A DNA stretch of 64,000 bases from the NCBI RefSeq assembly GCF_020921035.1, contig NC_063158.1, forward strand, positions 7,236,001 through 7,300,000, given 5' to 3'. Position 1 is the stretch's first letter, and each line of letters opens with the position of its first letter. This DNA is from Rhodamnia argentea (Eukaryota; Streptophyta; Magnoliopsida; Myrtales; Myrtaceae). The translations under genes and the position numbers were made by a program. This document shows, piece after piece, positions 12,369 through 27,433 of this stretch. A model generated the notes under the pieces. That model was not told the DNA's origin. It ran no database searches and worked only from the letters and a program-made list of their open reading frames with translations.

Positions 12369-12616
12369 GGCCCGCACGACAACACTTCTAGATTGATAAC
12401 GTAATTTTTGGAGTAGAAATTCATTCATTTGATTATGCAATTTCTTTTTTCTACTTCCGAATCATTTTTTTGTTCCAGAAGTAATTTTGAAGCCGCTTGG
12501 AAAATTTAAAAAAAATTTACTTCTCTTCATCAGTAGAAATATCAACTTCTACTCAGCAGAAAATCAACTTCCGGCCATAAGTTGATTTTTATAGCAGAAG
12601 TGTTGCCATACGCGCC
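12369..12616. mobile_element. Tourist-like MITE, 248 bp (shares terminus with 23108 and 49301 elements)
   Basis: The left end GGCCCGCACGACAACACTTC pairs with the inverted right end GGCGCGTATGGCAACACTTC (16 of 20). The core CGTATGG(T/C)AACACTTCTG is shared with the elements at 23108-23541 and 49301-50263. 'ttaat' precedes the left end, but no clean 3-bp target duplication is seen. The interior repeats 'agaagt' and 'cttct' words on both arms. Confidence 0.65.
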
Positions 12617-13324
12617 AAGCGCCATCGTAAACAAGATAATTACAACATGCAGTTTTCAAAGTCTTCGGGGTATATATCTATCTTATTTATGAGAAAAGTC
12701 AAAACAAGCACCATGATCAATGAGAGGATTTCATTAGCTCTGCAATGTCTATTCTTAGCCAGTTTGTGTATTGTATACACTTACAAATATATGATAAACG
12801 TAATGACCAAGAAGCTTCACTTAACAAGTAAAACGTGAGCTATGCTGGCATTAGTTGATAGAAAAGTCAAACAAACATCACATAGATACCCATAAATTGT
12901 GGTTGCTTCTAGGTGACTCCGATTATCCATCAACTAGTCTCGATCGACCCTCATAAGTCGTGCGGTTGAAGTGATCCAATCAAAGTACTTTTGGCGATGA
13001 AGGTAACCGTTTTGCTTTGCTTAATATATTGTGTTGGAACTTTATATTAAAGATTATGTGTTCCTGTCGGAGACATTAGTGTTGTGGTAATGTGGTTCTT
13101 AGCATTGTGGACTGTCTTTTTGCTTTTGTTAATGAGCAAATGAAAGATATGATCATTTCTCTTCTTGACGACTGATATGAAGGTCCTTTCAAATTGCAAA
13201 GTTATTTAATTAGCCATTGACACGGACGCCACGTAAAATATTGCATTTTATTAGGTCAATTAAGAATGAATAAAGTATATGAATAATCCTTACCAAAAAA
13301 AAAATAAAGTATATGAATAACAGC

Positions 13325-13550
13325 CTGTTCAACTAGAATTCAATTAGAAGTAGTTGAAGACACCGTGACATTTCACCAATTGAATTGGTGGAGTTGCTTG
13401 TTGCTTTCTTAAAGATCTGGTCTAACATGATCCTCGGAAAAGAACAATAGGGAAAGAATTGTTGCACTAATATAGTTTATGCATTACATGTAACTACGAT
13501 ATAGTGCTGCTGGCTTTGGAATTCAAACAATGAATGGAAGTTATAAAGAA
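13325..13550 (+). repeat. Copy A of a diverged segmental duplication
   Basis: Segments such as 'aattagaagtagttg', 'accaattg', 'gagttgcttg' and 'ctggctttggaatt.aa' occur in the same order at 15965-16125. The pair is about 2.6 kb apart in the same orientation. No coding sequence is visible in either copy. Confidence 0.65.
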
Positions 13551-13664
13551 AGTCTACTCCCTTCTTTCAAGATAGAGAACCCCGGACGGAAACAAGTTTG
13601 ATCGTGCAACTTGTTTGACAGGGACAACCTTAAACATGATAGAAAGAAAAGATAAGGAAATGAT

Positions 13665-14197
13665 AAAATTATTAAAAAAAAAATTTAGATCTATTGTAAT
13701 TGTGTCAATTTTCAATCTTAAGCCCTTTTTTTTTTTTGCCGGTTGAGTCATAAACTTTTTGCAATTGTGTCAGTTCATTCTATTTGCTCGCTGGCGCCGA
13801 CATGGCACTACGGACGATGACGTGGAATTTTTGTTTATTGATTTTTAATATTTTTGGAATTATTTATTTATTTATAAATAATTTTTCTGCCTTTTTTTTT
13901 TTGTTAAGGCCGACAGGAGGCCGCTAGCAACTCTGCGAGGATCGCGAACCCTAGCCCAGCTACCGATGAGGGCTCGCAGGCCCTCACCTAACAAAAAGAA
14001 AAGAAAAGACAAGAAAAAATAATTAAAAATCCGAAATATATTAAAGTGTTATTAAAAAAGATTCACGTCGGTGCCGATCGGCCAAATGGACTGAATTGGC
14101 ACAGTTGTAAAATTTTTAGAACTCAATTGGCAAAAAAAAAGATTTAGGTCTAAATTGATATAGTTATAATAGATTTAGTACTTTTTTGGTAATATTT
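13665..14197. mobile_element. Long-TIR miniature element (Mutator-like type), copy 1
   Basis: A degenerate inverted repeat of about 60 bases: the left arm contains 'tctattgtaattgtgtcaatt' and the inverse of the right arm contains 'tctattataactatatcaatt'. The GC-rich interior has 'gccgacatggcac' and 'aggccgctagcaac' words. Further copies of the same pattern lie at 16658, 17444, 27844, 28589 and 43680. No transposase frame. The Mutator-like label is inferred from long TIRs and the 9-bp flanks of the 27844 copy. Confidence 0.65.
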
Positions 14198-14199
14198 CC

Positions 14200-15960
14200 A
14201 AAGAGAAATAGTAGTTGAAAAAGGCATGAACATCTTTACAGTAGGTAGAAGAAGGGGCAACAGTTTTGTTCAAGAAGAGAAATGAGAAGCCCCTTGAACT
14301 TCAAAATACGAAGAGACATTTTTAGGACAAAGACAGTATAAATATCATAAATTTTGGACAGCACCCACTTGAGGCCATAACTTTCTTTTTTGTTCAGTTA
14401 CCTGAATGCCACATCAATTAAAAATTGTTCAGCTGAGTACCATGAGTGATTTGGTTGATTGGAAAATCTAGCGTGACATTGATTTATAATAAATCGCTGA
14501 CGTGAATCGCAGGCAAAAAGATGTCAGTGGGCGAGTGTGTAAATGACATCATTTTGCTCATCAGTTCGGCCAAAATTATTGAATTAGGGGAAAATTGGGT
14601 CTGTTATCCAAAACTTAACCCCGATTTGAGGAATTGGGTTAAAATTACCTTCTAAAATTTGCAACGCTTAGCAAGAGCAGGAGAAAGGGCAGAAGACGTG
14701 AATTGAATTGAAAAAGAAGTAAGTCGTAGGAAAAATGCGTAGTATTGTGTCATTTGTCCCATATGCGCAAATAAAATCAGACAATGAAAAGTAAAAGACT
14801 ATTTAATAAGGATTGCATTTGAGTGAATGACAACGTAGTTATGATAACAAAAAAGACTATTTTTGTTGTATGTACTTTGGCATTCAAATAATGGCCCCAA
14901 AAAATTTCCTAATCGCATAATAGACAGCGAATTATGTCTTTTTGTTAATTATGTAATGACGATGGTGATAGATATGATGGGCAAAGTTCAGTGGGGGATG
15001 TTAAGGGAAGCAAATTATTTGTAGATTTAATTTAGGGACAAGTGTATTAGAAGTTCAAAATCTTATTACGAAATTGCAAATGACATTGAAAACTTTCACA
15101 AATGTAATCAAATCTTATAACTTATCAAATCTGTGCAATCAAGTCTTTTCGTTAAAGTGTAAGTCTATCCATTTCTTCTACTTCCTCTGGCGGATGTGAG
15201 GGCAGCTCGAGTGAAGAAGCAATGGAGGGAAGAATATGAACAGTCAAGGAGAAGGAAAGAATAGATGACAAAAGAAAAAAGAAAGACAATCAAATAAATA
15301 AAAATTGGAAAAATTAACTCAAACCTATGTGATTTCACTTAAGGTCGTCTATGTCGGACGCCACTTGAGTCATATAGGATGATCGACACCGATTGAACGT
15401 CCACATCAGCATTTTCGGGTCATAATTGGCCATATGGATTTCATTGAAAACTGGTAAAAAGGTTTAGGACTGTATTGATTAAATTGAAAGGTTTATGATT
15501 GAATTGATAGTGTACGATAGGTTTTGGACTTACTGGGTAATTTCCCTCACAATTTACAATTAAAAAAAAAAGGTCGAGCTATACTTATCTTGTTGAACTT
15601 TTAAGTTGACCTCATCTAACTTCAAGCATCATGATATACTAAATATGGTATTGATTGCACACTTTGCATTAGATTCGTTCACCTCTTCGATCCGTAGCAT
15701 ATCTTATGCAGCTCGTGCTTGGCATGATCTCCTATGGTAAAGCTATGACAAGTTTGAAAGTCATGAGAAATGAACGATGATAAGATTATTCTTGTAATTT
15801 ATTGCAGCTCGTGCTTGGCATGGGAATTGGGTTTGTCGTATTGAAAAGTCAAACCCTAGAGATGGACAAGGAAATACATATTGTCATATACATATAAAAT
15901 CAGTCATTGACCCGGGCGCTGCGGAAGTCAATCTAGAAAGAGCAAAAAAAAAAAAAAGGT
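14200..15960. other. Gene-less stretch with a partial long-TIR element
   Basis: AT-rich sequence without a plausible gene. The segment 15310-15545 contains the right-arm words 'aaaggtttaggactgtattgat' and 'gggtaatttccct' of the long-TIR family and a 'gtccacatcagc' interior word, so it is read as a small internally deleted member. The phrase 'cagctcgtgcttggcatg' occurs twice (about 15710 and 15805). Confidence 0.5.
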
Positions 15961-15964
15961 GGTT

Positions 15965-16125
15965 TAACAGCATTAATTAGAAGTAGTTGGACTTGGACAC
16001 ACCAAGACATTCCACCAATTGCACAAAGTAGTTGCTTGTAGACATTTAAGGAATCAAATCAGATACTATATAGTAAGACTGTAACGCTACTGGCTTTGGA
16101 ATTTAAGCAAACGCATGGAAGTCTG
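15965..16125 (+). repeat. Copy B of the segmental duplication
   Basis: Diverged counterpart of 13325-13550, shortened by internal deletions. Shared anchors include 'attagaagtagttg', 'caccaattg' and 'ctactggctttggaattt'. Confidence 0.6.
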
Positions 16126-16657
16126 CCTTAATACATAGTATAATAACCTTAAATGTTAACAATAGTAGAAAAGATTTGTGACATGACGAACTTGTGCTGA
16201 CGAAAGTATAAGAGGACCAGCCAAAGGCAACAAAACAAACGAGCTTGTGCCGCAGCATATACTTGGGAATCCCACAACTGTGGAATAAACTTTCCTGGGA
16301 CCGCAGTTTGAAATTTTGAGAAGAAAGAAAATGACTGAACAATTATTGTCCCACAAAGGAAGGCCAACGGAGCTTGGCAGATCAAGACTTTCGAGATATG
16401 AAAAAAAGAAAAGAAACAGAGATCACTGCACAGGCCAATCGGTCAATTATGAAAACAAAGGTCGATTTTGGTATGTATTTCATAGACATATCGTGTAATG
16501 ACACCTTAAATCATGAAACTTCAATAGTATATCAACTCTGTGACATGTAGATATATAGATAATAAAATCACATAAGTTAGAGTAGTTAGTAATTGATGAC
16601 GTGTAGTTTTATTAATATAACTCCATATTATGCATATTGGTAACATTGTTATGTCAG

Positions 16658-17443
16658 AAAATTATAAAAAACATTCCTAAATCGATTATACTTTTGCAAA
16701 TTCAATCATAAATCTTTGAATTTGGCCAATTATTTACTTTGTTTGTTGGACTCGTAGTAATTCCCTTAGCCTTAAATCTTTTAACAATTTGCCAATGTAA
16801 TTAATCGGGTCAATTTTGACAAAAAAAAATGCTAACATGGACGCCAACAGTCCTATGATGCACTGTTGGTGCTGACATAATCATTTTTTGCAATTGTTTT
16901 AATAAAAGTTTGAATGTTCTTTCAAATTTCAATTACTTATTTCTTCTTCTCTTCTCTTTTTCTTTGTTGCAATAGGTGAGGGCCAACAAGTCCTTACCAA
17001 CCAGGCGAGGCAACCCTCGTCAAGGTGGGGCGAGGGTCGCCTCCCCAAGGTGAAGCCGTCCTTCATCTACGACCGGCGAGGGTGACCCTTATCTTTTTCT
17101 TTGTTGCAGTAGGTGAGGGCCAGAAAGTGCTTGCCGACCGTGCGAGGCAACCCTTGTCAAGGTAGGGCGAGGGTCGCCTCCCCAAGGCGAAGCCGCCCTT
17201 CGCCTACAACTAGCAAGGGTGACCCTTACCTAGTCCTCTCTGGGCGCCAACCATAACTTGAAATCCGCCAACAGTGAAATGGAAAAAATTAAGAAAACTT
17301 TGAAAAAAAATTCCACATTAGCTTTTGTACACCACATAGGATGGTCAATGCAAATTAAATTGCTTGTAATAAATTTTCGATCAAAATTATCCGAAAGGAC
17401 TATATTGACAAATAAACAAAAAGTTTAAGACTAGGCTATTTCT
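16658..17443. mobile_element. Long-TIR miniature element, copy 2, with tandem GC-rich interior
   Basis: The left arm ('aaaattataaaaaacattcc', then 'attatacttttgcaaattc') mirrors the right arm ('aaaagtttaagactaggc'). Inside, a 138-bp unit is tandemly duplicated: 'tctttgttgca.taggtgagggcc' starts at 16961 and again at 17099. Each unit is rich in 'gcgaggcaaccct' and 'gcgagggtcgcctcccc'. No coding sequence is supported. Confidence 0.65.
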
Positions 17444-17890
17444 TCCGAATCCACATTATTTATGTTGGCCACCAGGCAAGGGCTTGCAAGCCTTCGTTGA
17501 CCGTGGGCAAGGGTCACCTCCCCCAGGCGAGGCTATCCCTCACCTGTGGCCGGTGAGGGCAGCCCTCACCAAATCAAGTTAGGGCGACCCTTGCCTAATC
17601 TGCTCTTGGCATTGTCGATGGTCAGCCATCGCTTAAGACCGACCACAGACGAAATGGAAAGAAAAAAATATAAAAAAAGAAAAAAGAAATTCACGTCAGC
17701 ACCGATACGCCACAAAGGATTATTGGCGCCGATCGGATCGCGACGTCATCGTTTTTTGGTTAAAATTAAGTGGAAAAACTATATTGGTAAATTGTTAAAA
17801 GGTTTAGGATTGAATTATAACAATTAAAAGATTTAAAATTAAATGGCATAAATGCAATAAGTTTAGGATTTTTTTGGTAATTTCTCGTTG
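17444..17890. mobile_element. Long-TIR miniature element, copy 3 (left arm lost)
   Basis: It carries the same GC-rich interior ('ggtcacctcccccaggcgagg', 'gtgagggcagccctcacc') and the typical right arm ('ataagtttaggatttttttgg', then 'taattt'). The left inverted arm is missing, because it abuts copy 2 directly. Confidence 0.6.
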
Positions 17891-18955
17891 CTATACCGAT
17901 TCGCATAATTCGAAATTAGTCGCCTCTGGTAAAATAGGTTCTTTGAGAATTTGTTATGCCTAGCTATAATCAAGAGTTATTTAATTAGAAATCCCTTTAA
18001 TTGTTATTTTTGAAACATAAACCATTTGAAAATGTTATAGCATAGTACACTTGCTAATTGTAACAATCAATTGTCCTGTGGATTAAGAAAATTATTTGAT
18101 TTTACATGACTAAACTTTGCTAAAAATCTTTCTTGTGCTATCAAAAAGGCAAGCTGTTTGAAAATCTCAAAGAAGCTACATAGATTCTTCCATGGCCATA
18201 AGCCTATAAGTGCTTTCAATAGATAAATAAGATTGAAAGTGCCCTTTTTTTCCTTATCTTTTCTTTTTCTTATTGTGATTGACGTGGGTTATTGCCCGTG
18301 GTCGAGCCTCACCCAATTCTAGATGAGGCCATCACAGTCGCGGGCGAGGTTGGTCTTGTCCTCGACCATCACGGTGGCCACAATGGTCGAGGGCGACGGT
18401 TCTCCGGGAATTCGATCAGCGGTTGGGATTGGGACAAAGACGAACCGACCCTTGTATAGACTCAACCATGGCGGTTGTAATATCTGTCCCAAGAATAAGT
18501 TTTACTAAAAAAGAGCAAAAATATTGACCTTAAAGCAGGGGCAAATACCATTGACCTTGCATTGATCTAGCTACCTATAAAATTAATGTGAAAGCACATG
18601 GAGGAAGAAACAGTTATTTTGTTGTCGAAGTAACCAGTACAGCAAATTCCGGAATGTATTTTACATGTTACATACATTGAAGTATATCCAAATGCGAGCT
18701 CGAATATTGAGCAAGCTAAATCAAGCTGTTTTTAAATGTAAGATTGATTAAGTAATAAACATTCAAGCAATTTAGCTTAGGTTGAACATTTAAAAAAAAT
18801 CGATTTTAAGTAGCTCATTAATCATCCAACTTTTTTAGAGTTTCCCCAGTGAATTACCTACCAATGCCATATGCAAGAACGAATCTCCTATAAAAGAAAG
18901 CGAAAATTGAAGTATAGACCTAGCACACCATCCGGATACGGGTATCAATAATACC

Positions 18956-21900
18956 ATGGCAAAAGTGCACGTAAAGGTGGCTGTGATAGGAGCCGGCATG
19001 TCGGGCCTTGTTGCTGCCAGGGAGCTCCGCTGCGAGGGGCACCAAGTGGTGGTGTTCGAGAGTAGCAATGATGTCGGTGGCACTTGGCTGTACGACCCTC
19101 GGGTCGAATCGGACCCGCTGGGGTCTGATCCGGCCCGCGAGGTCATCTATGCCAGCTTGTACCGGTCGCTCCGGGTGAACCTCCCGAGGCATCTCATGGG
19201 TTTCTCGGACTACCCATTTCTTGAGAAGGGATGTGGGGACCCAAGGGCCTTCCCGGGTCACCAGGAGGTGCTCCGGTTCTTGCGTGGCTTCGCGGAGGAT
19301 TTCGGGCTGATTGAGTTGATTCGGTTCAAGCACGAAGTGGTTCGGGTGGAGCGTGCAGTCGAGGGGAGGTGGGACGAGTGGGCCGTGGAGTGGCGGGCGC
19401 GCAATGGGGAGGAGGAGGAGGCGGCGGGCGTGGATGTTTTTGAGGCTGTGGTGGTTTGTAACGGCAAGCACACCCAACCAAAGATTGCTGAATTTCCAGG
19501 TACATGTTATCAATGTCGAATTGTTTCTCTTTGTCGGTATCTGTTTGTTTCAATTTTATTTTATTTTATTTTATTGTCTCAATTTGTTGTCATCGGTTTT
19601 AGTAGTCGAGAAAACACCAATTAGGGAAAAGAAGAACCGAGCTATACTGCTTAGCAGCCATTCAGACATGGGTTTACTATCAAGAGATAGACTTTGGAAG
19701 GAGTTCATCAGCGTCTTGGCAGTGAAAAACTAGATCACGGACTTTTTAGAACCTGAAATCTATTCTGCATATTCTAGAACCTAAAACCTCTTATGTCACG
19801 GGTTCAAGGGTTTATCCAAGTTGCACATGTATTAGATTACGGTGAATTATCATCTTTAATGACCATCGATTGCTGTAACAATCTATTGACCATAACTCAT
19901 ATTTAGAAATAAGAAGAATATGAAATATTAACAAACTAAAAGTCTTAAACATGCAATATCGCTGAAAATGGAAGTTTAGATTAATAATTCTATATTACAC
20001 ACTCATCATCAGACGCTATGAAATACGACAGAACTATGGGAAGACATAAAAATAAATAAATAAATAAAGACTTGTTTCAAGTTCTAAGTTTCATATCTTA
20101 AAACTTACTCGTCGGAATCGGTTTCCCAATTTTTGAAACCCGAAACCTACCTTGCATATCTTGGAACATACTTTATTCTCACAGGTTCGTTTTTTCGGTT
20201 CCAAATGCTAACCTGAAACCATGCTCACCCTAATCATGAACTTCCCAAGGAGACTGAGCTATTTTTTGCAACACCCTTAACTAGGGTTAGATCTTCTGTT
20301 ATCTCTACAAACCACGCCATTGCTCCTTCAGGAATTTCTTCTCTAAAAGCTGCATGGATGTTCACCTTAATTACCTTTATTACGGCACCCTACCGGAGAA
20401 ATCCATCCATCATCGTGCTGCCCTCGGGAGAAACTAGGGTTTTAACCAGAAGCATCGGCGAAGTTGCAGAGTTGTGGGGCCTAAAACACTATCTCAGCCT
20501 CGTGTGTGGGTTTAGTAGCGGAGAAGACGAAGCTGTACCGAGCTTTCCAGAAATGCCACTATACGGTAACCAATTAACTCAGGGGAGGAAAATGAGATTC
20601 CTCTTGTCCTTAAACTTTTTCCAAGGACCCACTGTTCTCGATACGAGCAAGACCAGACCCAGAGATCTGCAGTTGAAGTGAGCTTATGATTCGATCTTTG
20701 TGTAATGATAGCTTAAACCGTGAAATCACCAGCACTAAGTTTCCATGTACAAATTAAGATGGTATGATTACGTAAAACAAATTAATTAGTGATTGATTGA
20801 GTATCACTATAGATGTTGTGTAGTTATCTTCATATAAGTCAAATCACATGTATTAACGTCGTTTTACTGATTACCGCAACTCGTAACGTAGTTGTCTCTT
20901 TTTGTTAAAAGTGCCTTTGAGAATTTTATAGTACCGTGTATAATAGGGGAAAGAGAATTATTAGCGATGGTTATGTTATTGATATATACATTGTTTTAGA
21001 ATGTTGAAGCGCATAATACACTTTCAAATTTCATATGAGTCAAAATGTAAGAGGAGTTCGTCAAATACAAAAATAGAATTGCAAGAGTTAACTAATTTGC
21101 CAAACTAAAAATTGAGTTGGCTAATAGGTGGACTTATATCTTTAAATAATCAAGTCAAAACGTTGGATTGCGTTATGAAAAAAGAAAGACATAAACTTGA
21201 CCCATATTCTTCTTTGGAATAGTTCTCTCGTCCTTTTCCGTGTATATGATTGTGAAGTCTTCTCTCTATTGTTCATTGACTTTCTCATTTAAAAAAAAAA
21301 TCCTTTTCACAGGGAGATCAACATGGCCAGGAGAACAACTACATAGTCATAATTATCGAGTTCCCGAGCCATTTAAAGATAAGGTATGACTAACATGCCT
21401 TCTTTATTTTGCTCAAAACATAATCTCGAATTAACTTACGAAATTTCTCAAATAACAGATGACAGTATCACGAGAACACTCTTAGTATTTATTGTCCAAT
21501 TATTTCTCCATCATATAACGTATGATTCGGTACATTCCGGCTCTCTTCACTATTCTTATGTATATATTTTCTTCATTGTTTTGCATGATAGATTGTGGTG
21601 ATGATAGGAAAAGGGATTAGCGCAACTGAAATAGCCAAAGACCTCATACCTTTTGCCAGAGAAGTTCATCAAGCCTCAAGAGAAACAAACACCCAAGTTG
21701 TGAAATTAAGAAAACTCGATGGCGTCTTCCCACATACCATGGTACCCTTACATCACATTATAACTTTGCTTTTCTTTCCTAATTGCAACTAAGTTAAGAT
21801 GAAAATCCAAGTGCAGCCTTAAAAAGTCCTAATTTTCATCCTCAAATACTAAGTGATATGATTATTCCCAATCTGATCTCAATCTCATTTATCTGGTTTT

Positions 21901-23773
21901 GTCTTTTGGCAGATTGCATGTGCGGAAGGAGATGGTAAATTAGTGTTCGAGGATGGATCGTCCATATATGCAGATGTTATTATCCATTGCACTGGGTATA
22001 GAAAAATCATATAGTTTACCACTGTTACTTATTCGTTTATTTATAACGAATTCCAAAAGTAATTTCACATATGCCTGATAGTAAATAATATGCATACATG
22101 GTGTTGTATGTCGCATGATCGATATGATTCTCATGTTGCAGATACATTTATCATTTTCCATTTTTGAAGACAAAGGGACTTGTAAGCGTGGATAACAACT
22201 GCGTGGGGCCTTTGTATAAACATGTTTTCCCACCAGGCCTCGCTCCTTGGCTCTCTTTCATTGACATACCTTTCCTGGTACAAATTTATACGTGAATTAT
22301 TTTCTCTTCCATCGTGTGGACTAACTAGAGGTTAAATGTATTCGCTTTGGTCACGGTTCACTGATTCTTTGGTTTAATACCTTATTCTCACATATTCTCT
22401 CCATGGGTCTCGACCGGGATTAGACTGTTCATACGTACCTTAGCGAGTTACGGTCGAAGTGGGTGGCCAAGGTTTTATCCGGAGAATTGGTATTGCCAAG
22501 TGAAGAAGAGATGATGTCCTCTGTTCAAGAGCATTACCAGCGCATCGAAGAACTTGGATGGCCGAAGCATCACGCTCACAAGCTTGAGATGGAAAAGGTT
22601 GAAACTAACTTGTCATTCCTCAGTTCATAGTGCTAGCCTTTTTAAATAAATTGGACAACTTAAAAAGTTAGAAAGACAAAATAATCTTTCGATGAATATC
22701 AGTTTCACTGCTAGTGTGACAAAAAACTTACACATTCGCCGTTGGATGAATGACATATGTGTTTAGAGTTGGTTTTGTAATCGAATTCTTTCATATGTTA
22801 ATTACCCAACCGTAATTGGCAAAGTACTTCTCAAGCCATCACTGGACCTATTTTTCTCCCACTTGACATGAACCTTGTTTATATATTAAACTCAGTTTGA
22901 AACGTCAGATTTGGTAGGAAACACTTGGGACCGCCATTTTCAATAACCCAGATTCAGTTTAGTACATATGTCGTACTCATATAACAATTTCTCCGAATGG
23001 AGGGCACAATCCACAATAGAGCACAAAAATAGTATGATCCCCACAAGTTCTTTTGAACTATGTTGGCTGAGGACCATCTTACTAACCACGAAATTGAGGC
23101 TAGTTTAGGGTGCGTATGGTAACGTTTCTGTTCCCGGAACAACTTTTGGAACATAAACACTTTTTTCCGTTTCCGTTCCCGGCTACGATTTTTGGGAACA
23201 GAAACGCGTTTGGTAACTACAAAAAAAAATGTGTTCAAAAGCTTTGATAAAAAGTCGTCATCTTTGAAAGTGTGAAGGAGTAGTCCAGGAACAGAGGGTG
23301 GCAAAAAGTGTTCCTCTTGCGTTATAAAATGTGTTCAAAAGCTTTGATAAAAGTGTTCCGGGAACAAAGAAACAAGTATTTTTTGTTTCTCGTTTCTGCT
23401 CCAAAAGTGTTCCCATTTCTGAAAAGTGTTTCCGGAACACTTTGGGAACACTTTTTTACCATACGCGTTTCTGTTCCCAAAGTGTTCCGGGAACACTTTG
23501 GGAACAAAACACTTTTTCCTGGAGCGTTACCATACGCACCCTTAATCTCTTTGTTTCTCTTTCGAAGAAGTTGATCTTCTTTAACGTGCTTGATAGTTTG
23601 AGTACGAGAAGTGGCTTGTGGGTCAATTGGGACTGCCACCATTCGAGCAATGGAGAGAGAAGATGGGTTTTGCTGTCATCAAATCCCTGCAATCTTCTGA
23701 TGAAAACTGGCGAGACACCTGGGATGTTGAAAAGTGGATGCAAGAAGAAGGATTTGGCAAGCAAGCGCATTGA
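18956..23773 (+). CDS. Flavin-containing monooxygenase, FMO GS-OX-like
   Basis: Predicted FAD/NADPH-dependent oxygenase of the plant S-oxygenase type, which oxidises soft nucleophiles such as methylthio groups; the true substrate is unknown. Seven exons: 18956-19499, 21313-21383, 21592-21741, 21913-21995, 22142-22277, 22424-22597, 23597-23773. All use GT..AG and phases agree, giving 444 residues (family about 450-460). FAD-binding GAGMSG is at 12-17. The FMO signature FPG..TWPGEQLHSHNYR covers about 180-197. NADPH-binding GKGISA is at 211-216, and the conserved TGY follows VIIHC. The last exon reads FEYEKWLVGQLGLPPFEQW, typical of the family C-terminus. Intron 1 is long (1.8 kb) and intron 6 contains a 434-bp MITE ending 55 bases before the last acceptor. 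No frame break is seen. Lack of an obvious signal peptide fits a cytosolic or ER-associated enzyme. Confidence 0.92.
19740..20232. repeat. hAT-like repeat remnant in FMO intron 1
   Basis: Two direct units ('gaacctgaaatctattctgc' at 19750 and 'gaaacccgaaacctaccttgc' at 20135) share the frame 'aaacct...tgcatat.tt.gaac'. The block ends in 'atgctcaccctaa' at 20221-20233, the inverse of a TAGGGTGAGCAT-type terminus as in the 53405 element. The left terminus was not found. Confidence 0.5.
23108..23541. mobile_element. Tourist-like MITE (434 bp) in FMO intron 6
   Basis: Perfect terminal inverted repeats: GGGTGCGTATGGTAACG at the left and its inverse at the right. Both are flanked by TTA (23105-23107 and 23542-23544), the classic PIF/Harbinger target duplication. 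The interior repeats 'gtgttccgggaacac' palindromes and a direct repeat 'atgtgttcaaaagctttgat' at 23229 and 23329. Intact ends and flanks suggest recent insertion. No coding potential. Confidence 0.9.
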
Positions 23774-24040
23774 CTCTGAGCATCCTTCGGAATACTTGTG
23801 ACCACAGGAAAGAGAATTTGCAAGAGGGCGAAAAGAGAACTGCAAAAGAGATTGATTTGATGTGGGGTATTTTTAACCCCTTAATTTATATTTAGAATTG
23901 TATTGGATTTTAGAGTAATATTATAATTCAACACTGTTAAGATGACCACAGCCTGGTTGTCAACCCACCATGGTCATCCAAGACCATAGGTACAACCTCA
24001 ATTTAAGGTAGAGCCACATTGAGGATGTGCACGGCATGGC

Positions 24041-24069
24041 GGAGAGAGAGAGAGAGAGAGAGAGAGAGT
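24041..24069. repeat. GA microsatellite
   Basis: About fourteen GA units in the intergenic space between the FMO and RPS13 genes. It lies about 270 bases past the FMO stop codon. Confidence 0.9.
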
Positions 24070-24634
24070 AGGAGAGAGTAGGACAATGATGAGCAGCGGC
24101 CGGCAAGAGGGCAGCCACAAAGGCATTGTTAAGCTCCGGTATGGAGTTAGGCAAGAAAATGTGGTGGGGATATCCAAGGGGGAGAAGAGTACCGATTTGT
24201 TAAATAATACCTGTCATGAGATGAAGTTCGATGTCTAAGGGAAAAGGTAAGGATGCCAAGACGTGCTTTTGAAAATAAAGGATGCAAAGCGGTACTGATT
24301 GTGAAAAAATAAGGCATGCCTTTTTTTAATGTTTTCTTTCTTCGTTAATATTGATGCTGGTGATTGATCGATTTGATTTTGTTAGGTTCGCCGTAAGCGA
24401 GGCTCGGTGTTTATGGAAAATCGTTACTATTTGGAATTGGCCGCATGCTTTTAGGAACGAAACTTTGGCAAATAAAGAAAACTATTAAGGAGCGCTCTCG
24501 GGGCATTTGTAAGTCTTATTAAATAGAATTTAAACGAGTAAAAGACTTTGTTATAACTTGTAATTCTTTCATTTTCAGAATATCTTGGACAGTGTTGATT
24601 TCATTTTCAAATTTTTTTTTTGGGTCATTTCTTT

Positions 24635-24753
24635 TGGGCTTTGGGCCTTTGTCATTGCTGGCCCAATGGGCTCTCGTTTGCATCAAAGCAGAAAGGAACG
24701 CGAACCGCATACAAAATAGCCCACTGCCACCATCAGTCGGATTGAAAACCCTA
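24635..24753 (+). promoter_or_regulatory. Site II elements and telo-box of the RPS13 promoter
   Basis: Four site II motifs lie within 38 bases: TGGGCT 24635-24640, TGGGCC 24642-24647, GGCCCA 24660-24665 (the inverse of TGGGCC) and TGGGCT 24667-24672. A telo-box AAACCCTA follows at 24746-24753, about 100 bases before the start codon. This pairing is well known in plant ribosomal-protein and cell-proliferation genes, where TCP-type factors bind site II. Control of RPS13 by these sites is inferred from position. Confidence 0.8.
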
Positions 24754-24854
24754 GAACCAGCCTCTGCTTCGGCTTCCCTGAGGGTAGCTAGACCACCCGC
24801 CGACGCCTACCGAAGCAGCAGAGGCAGACCACCGCTCCTCCTTCGTCCGCCGCC

Positions 24855-27433
<2,579 letters not shown>

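Noticed and set aside
23322..23845. Open frames of 106-156 codons on both strands around the FMO last exon
   Set aside because: They are made of MITE repeats and the shadow of the FMO terminal exon.
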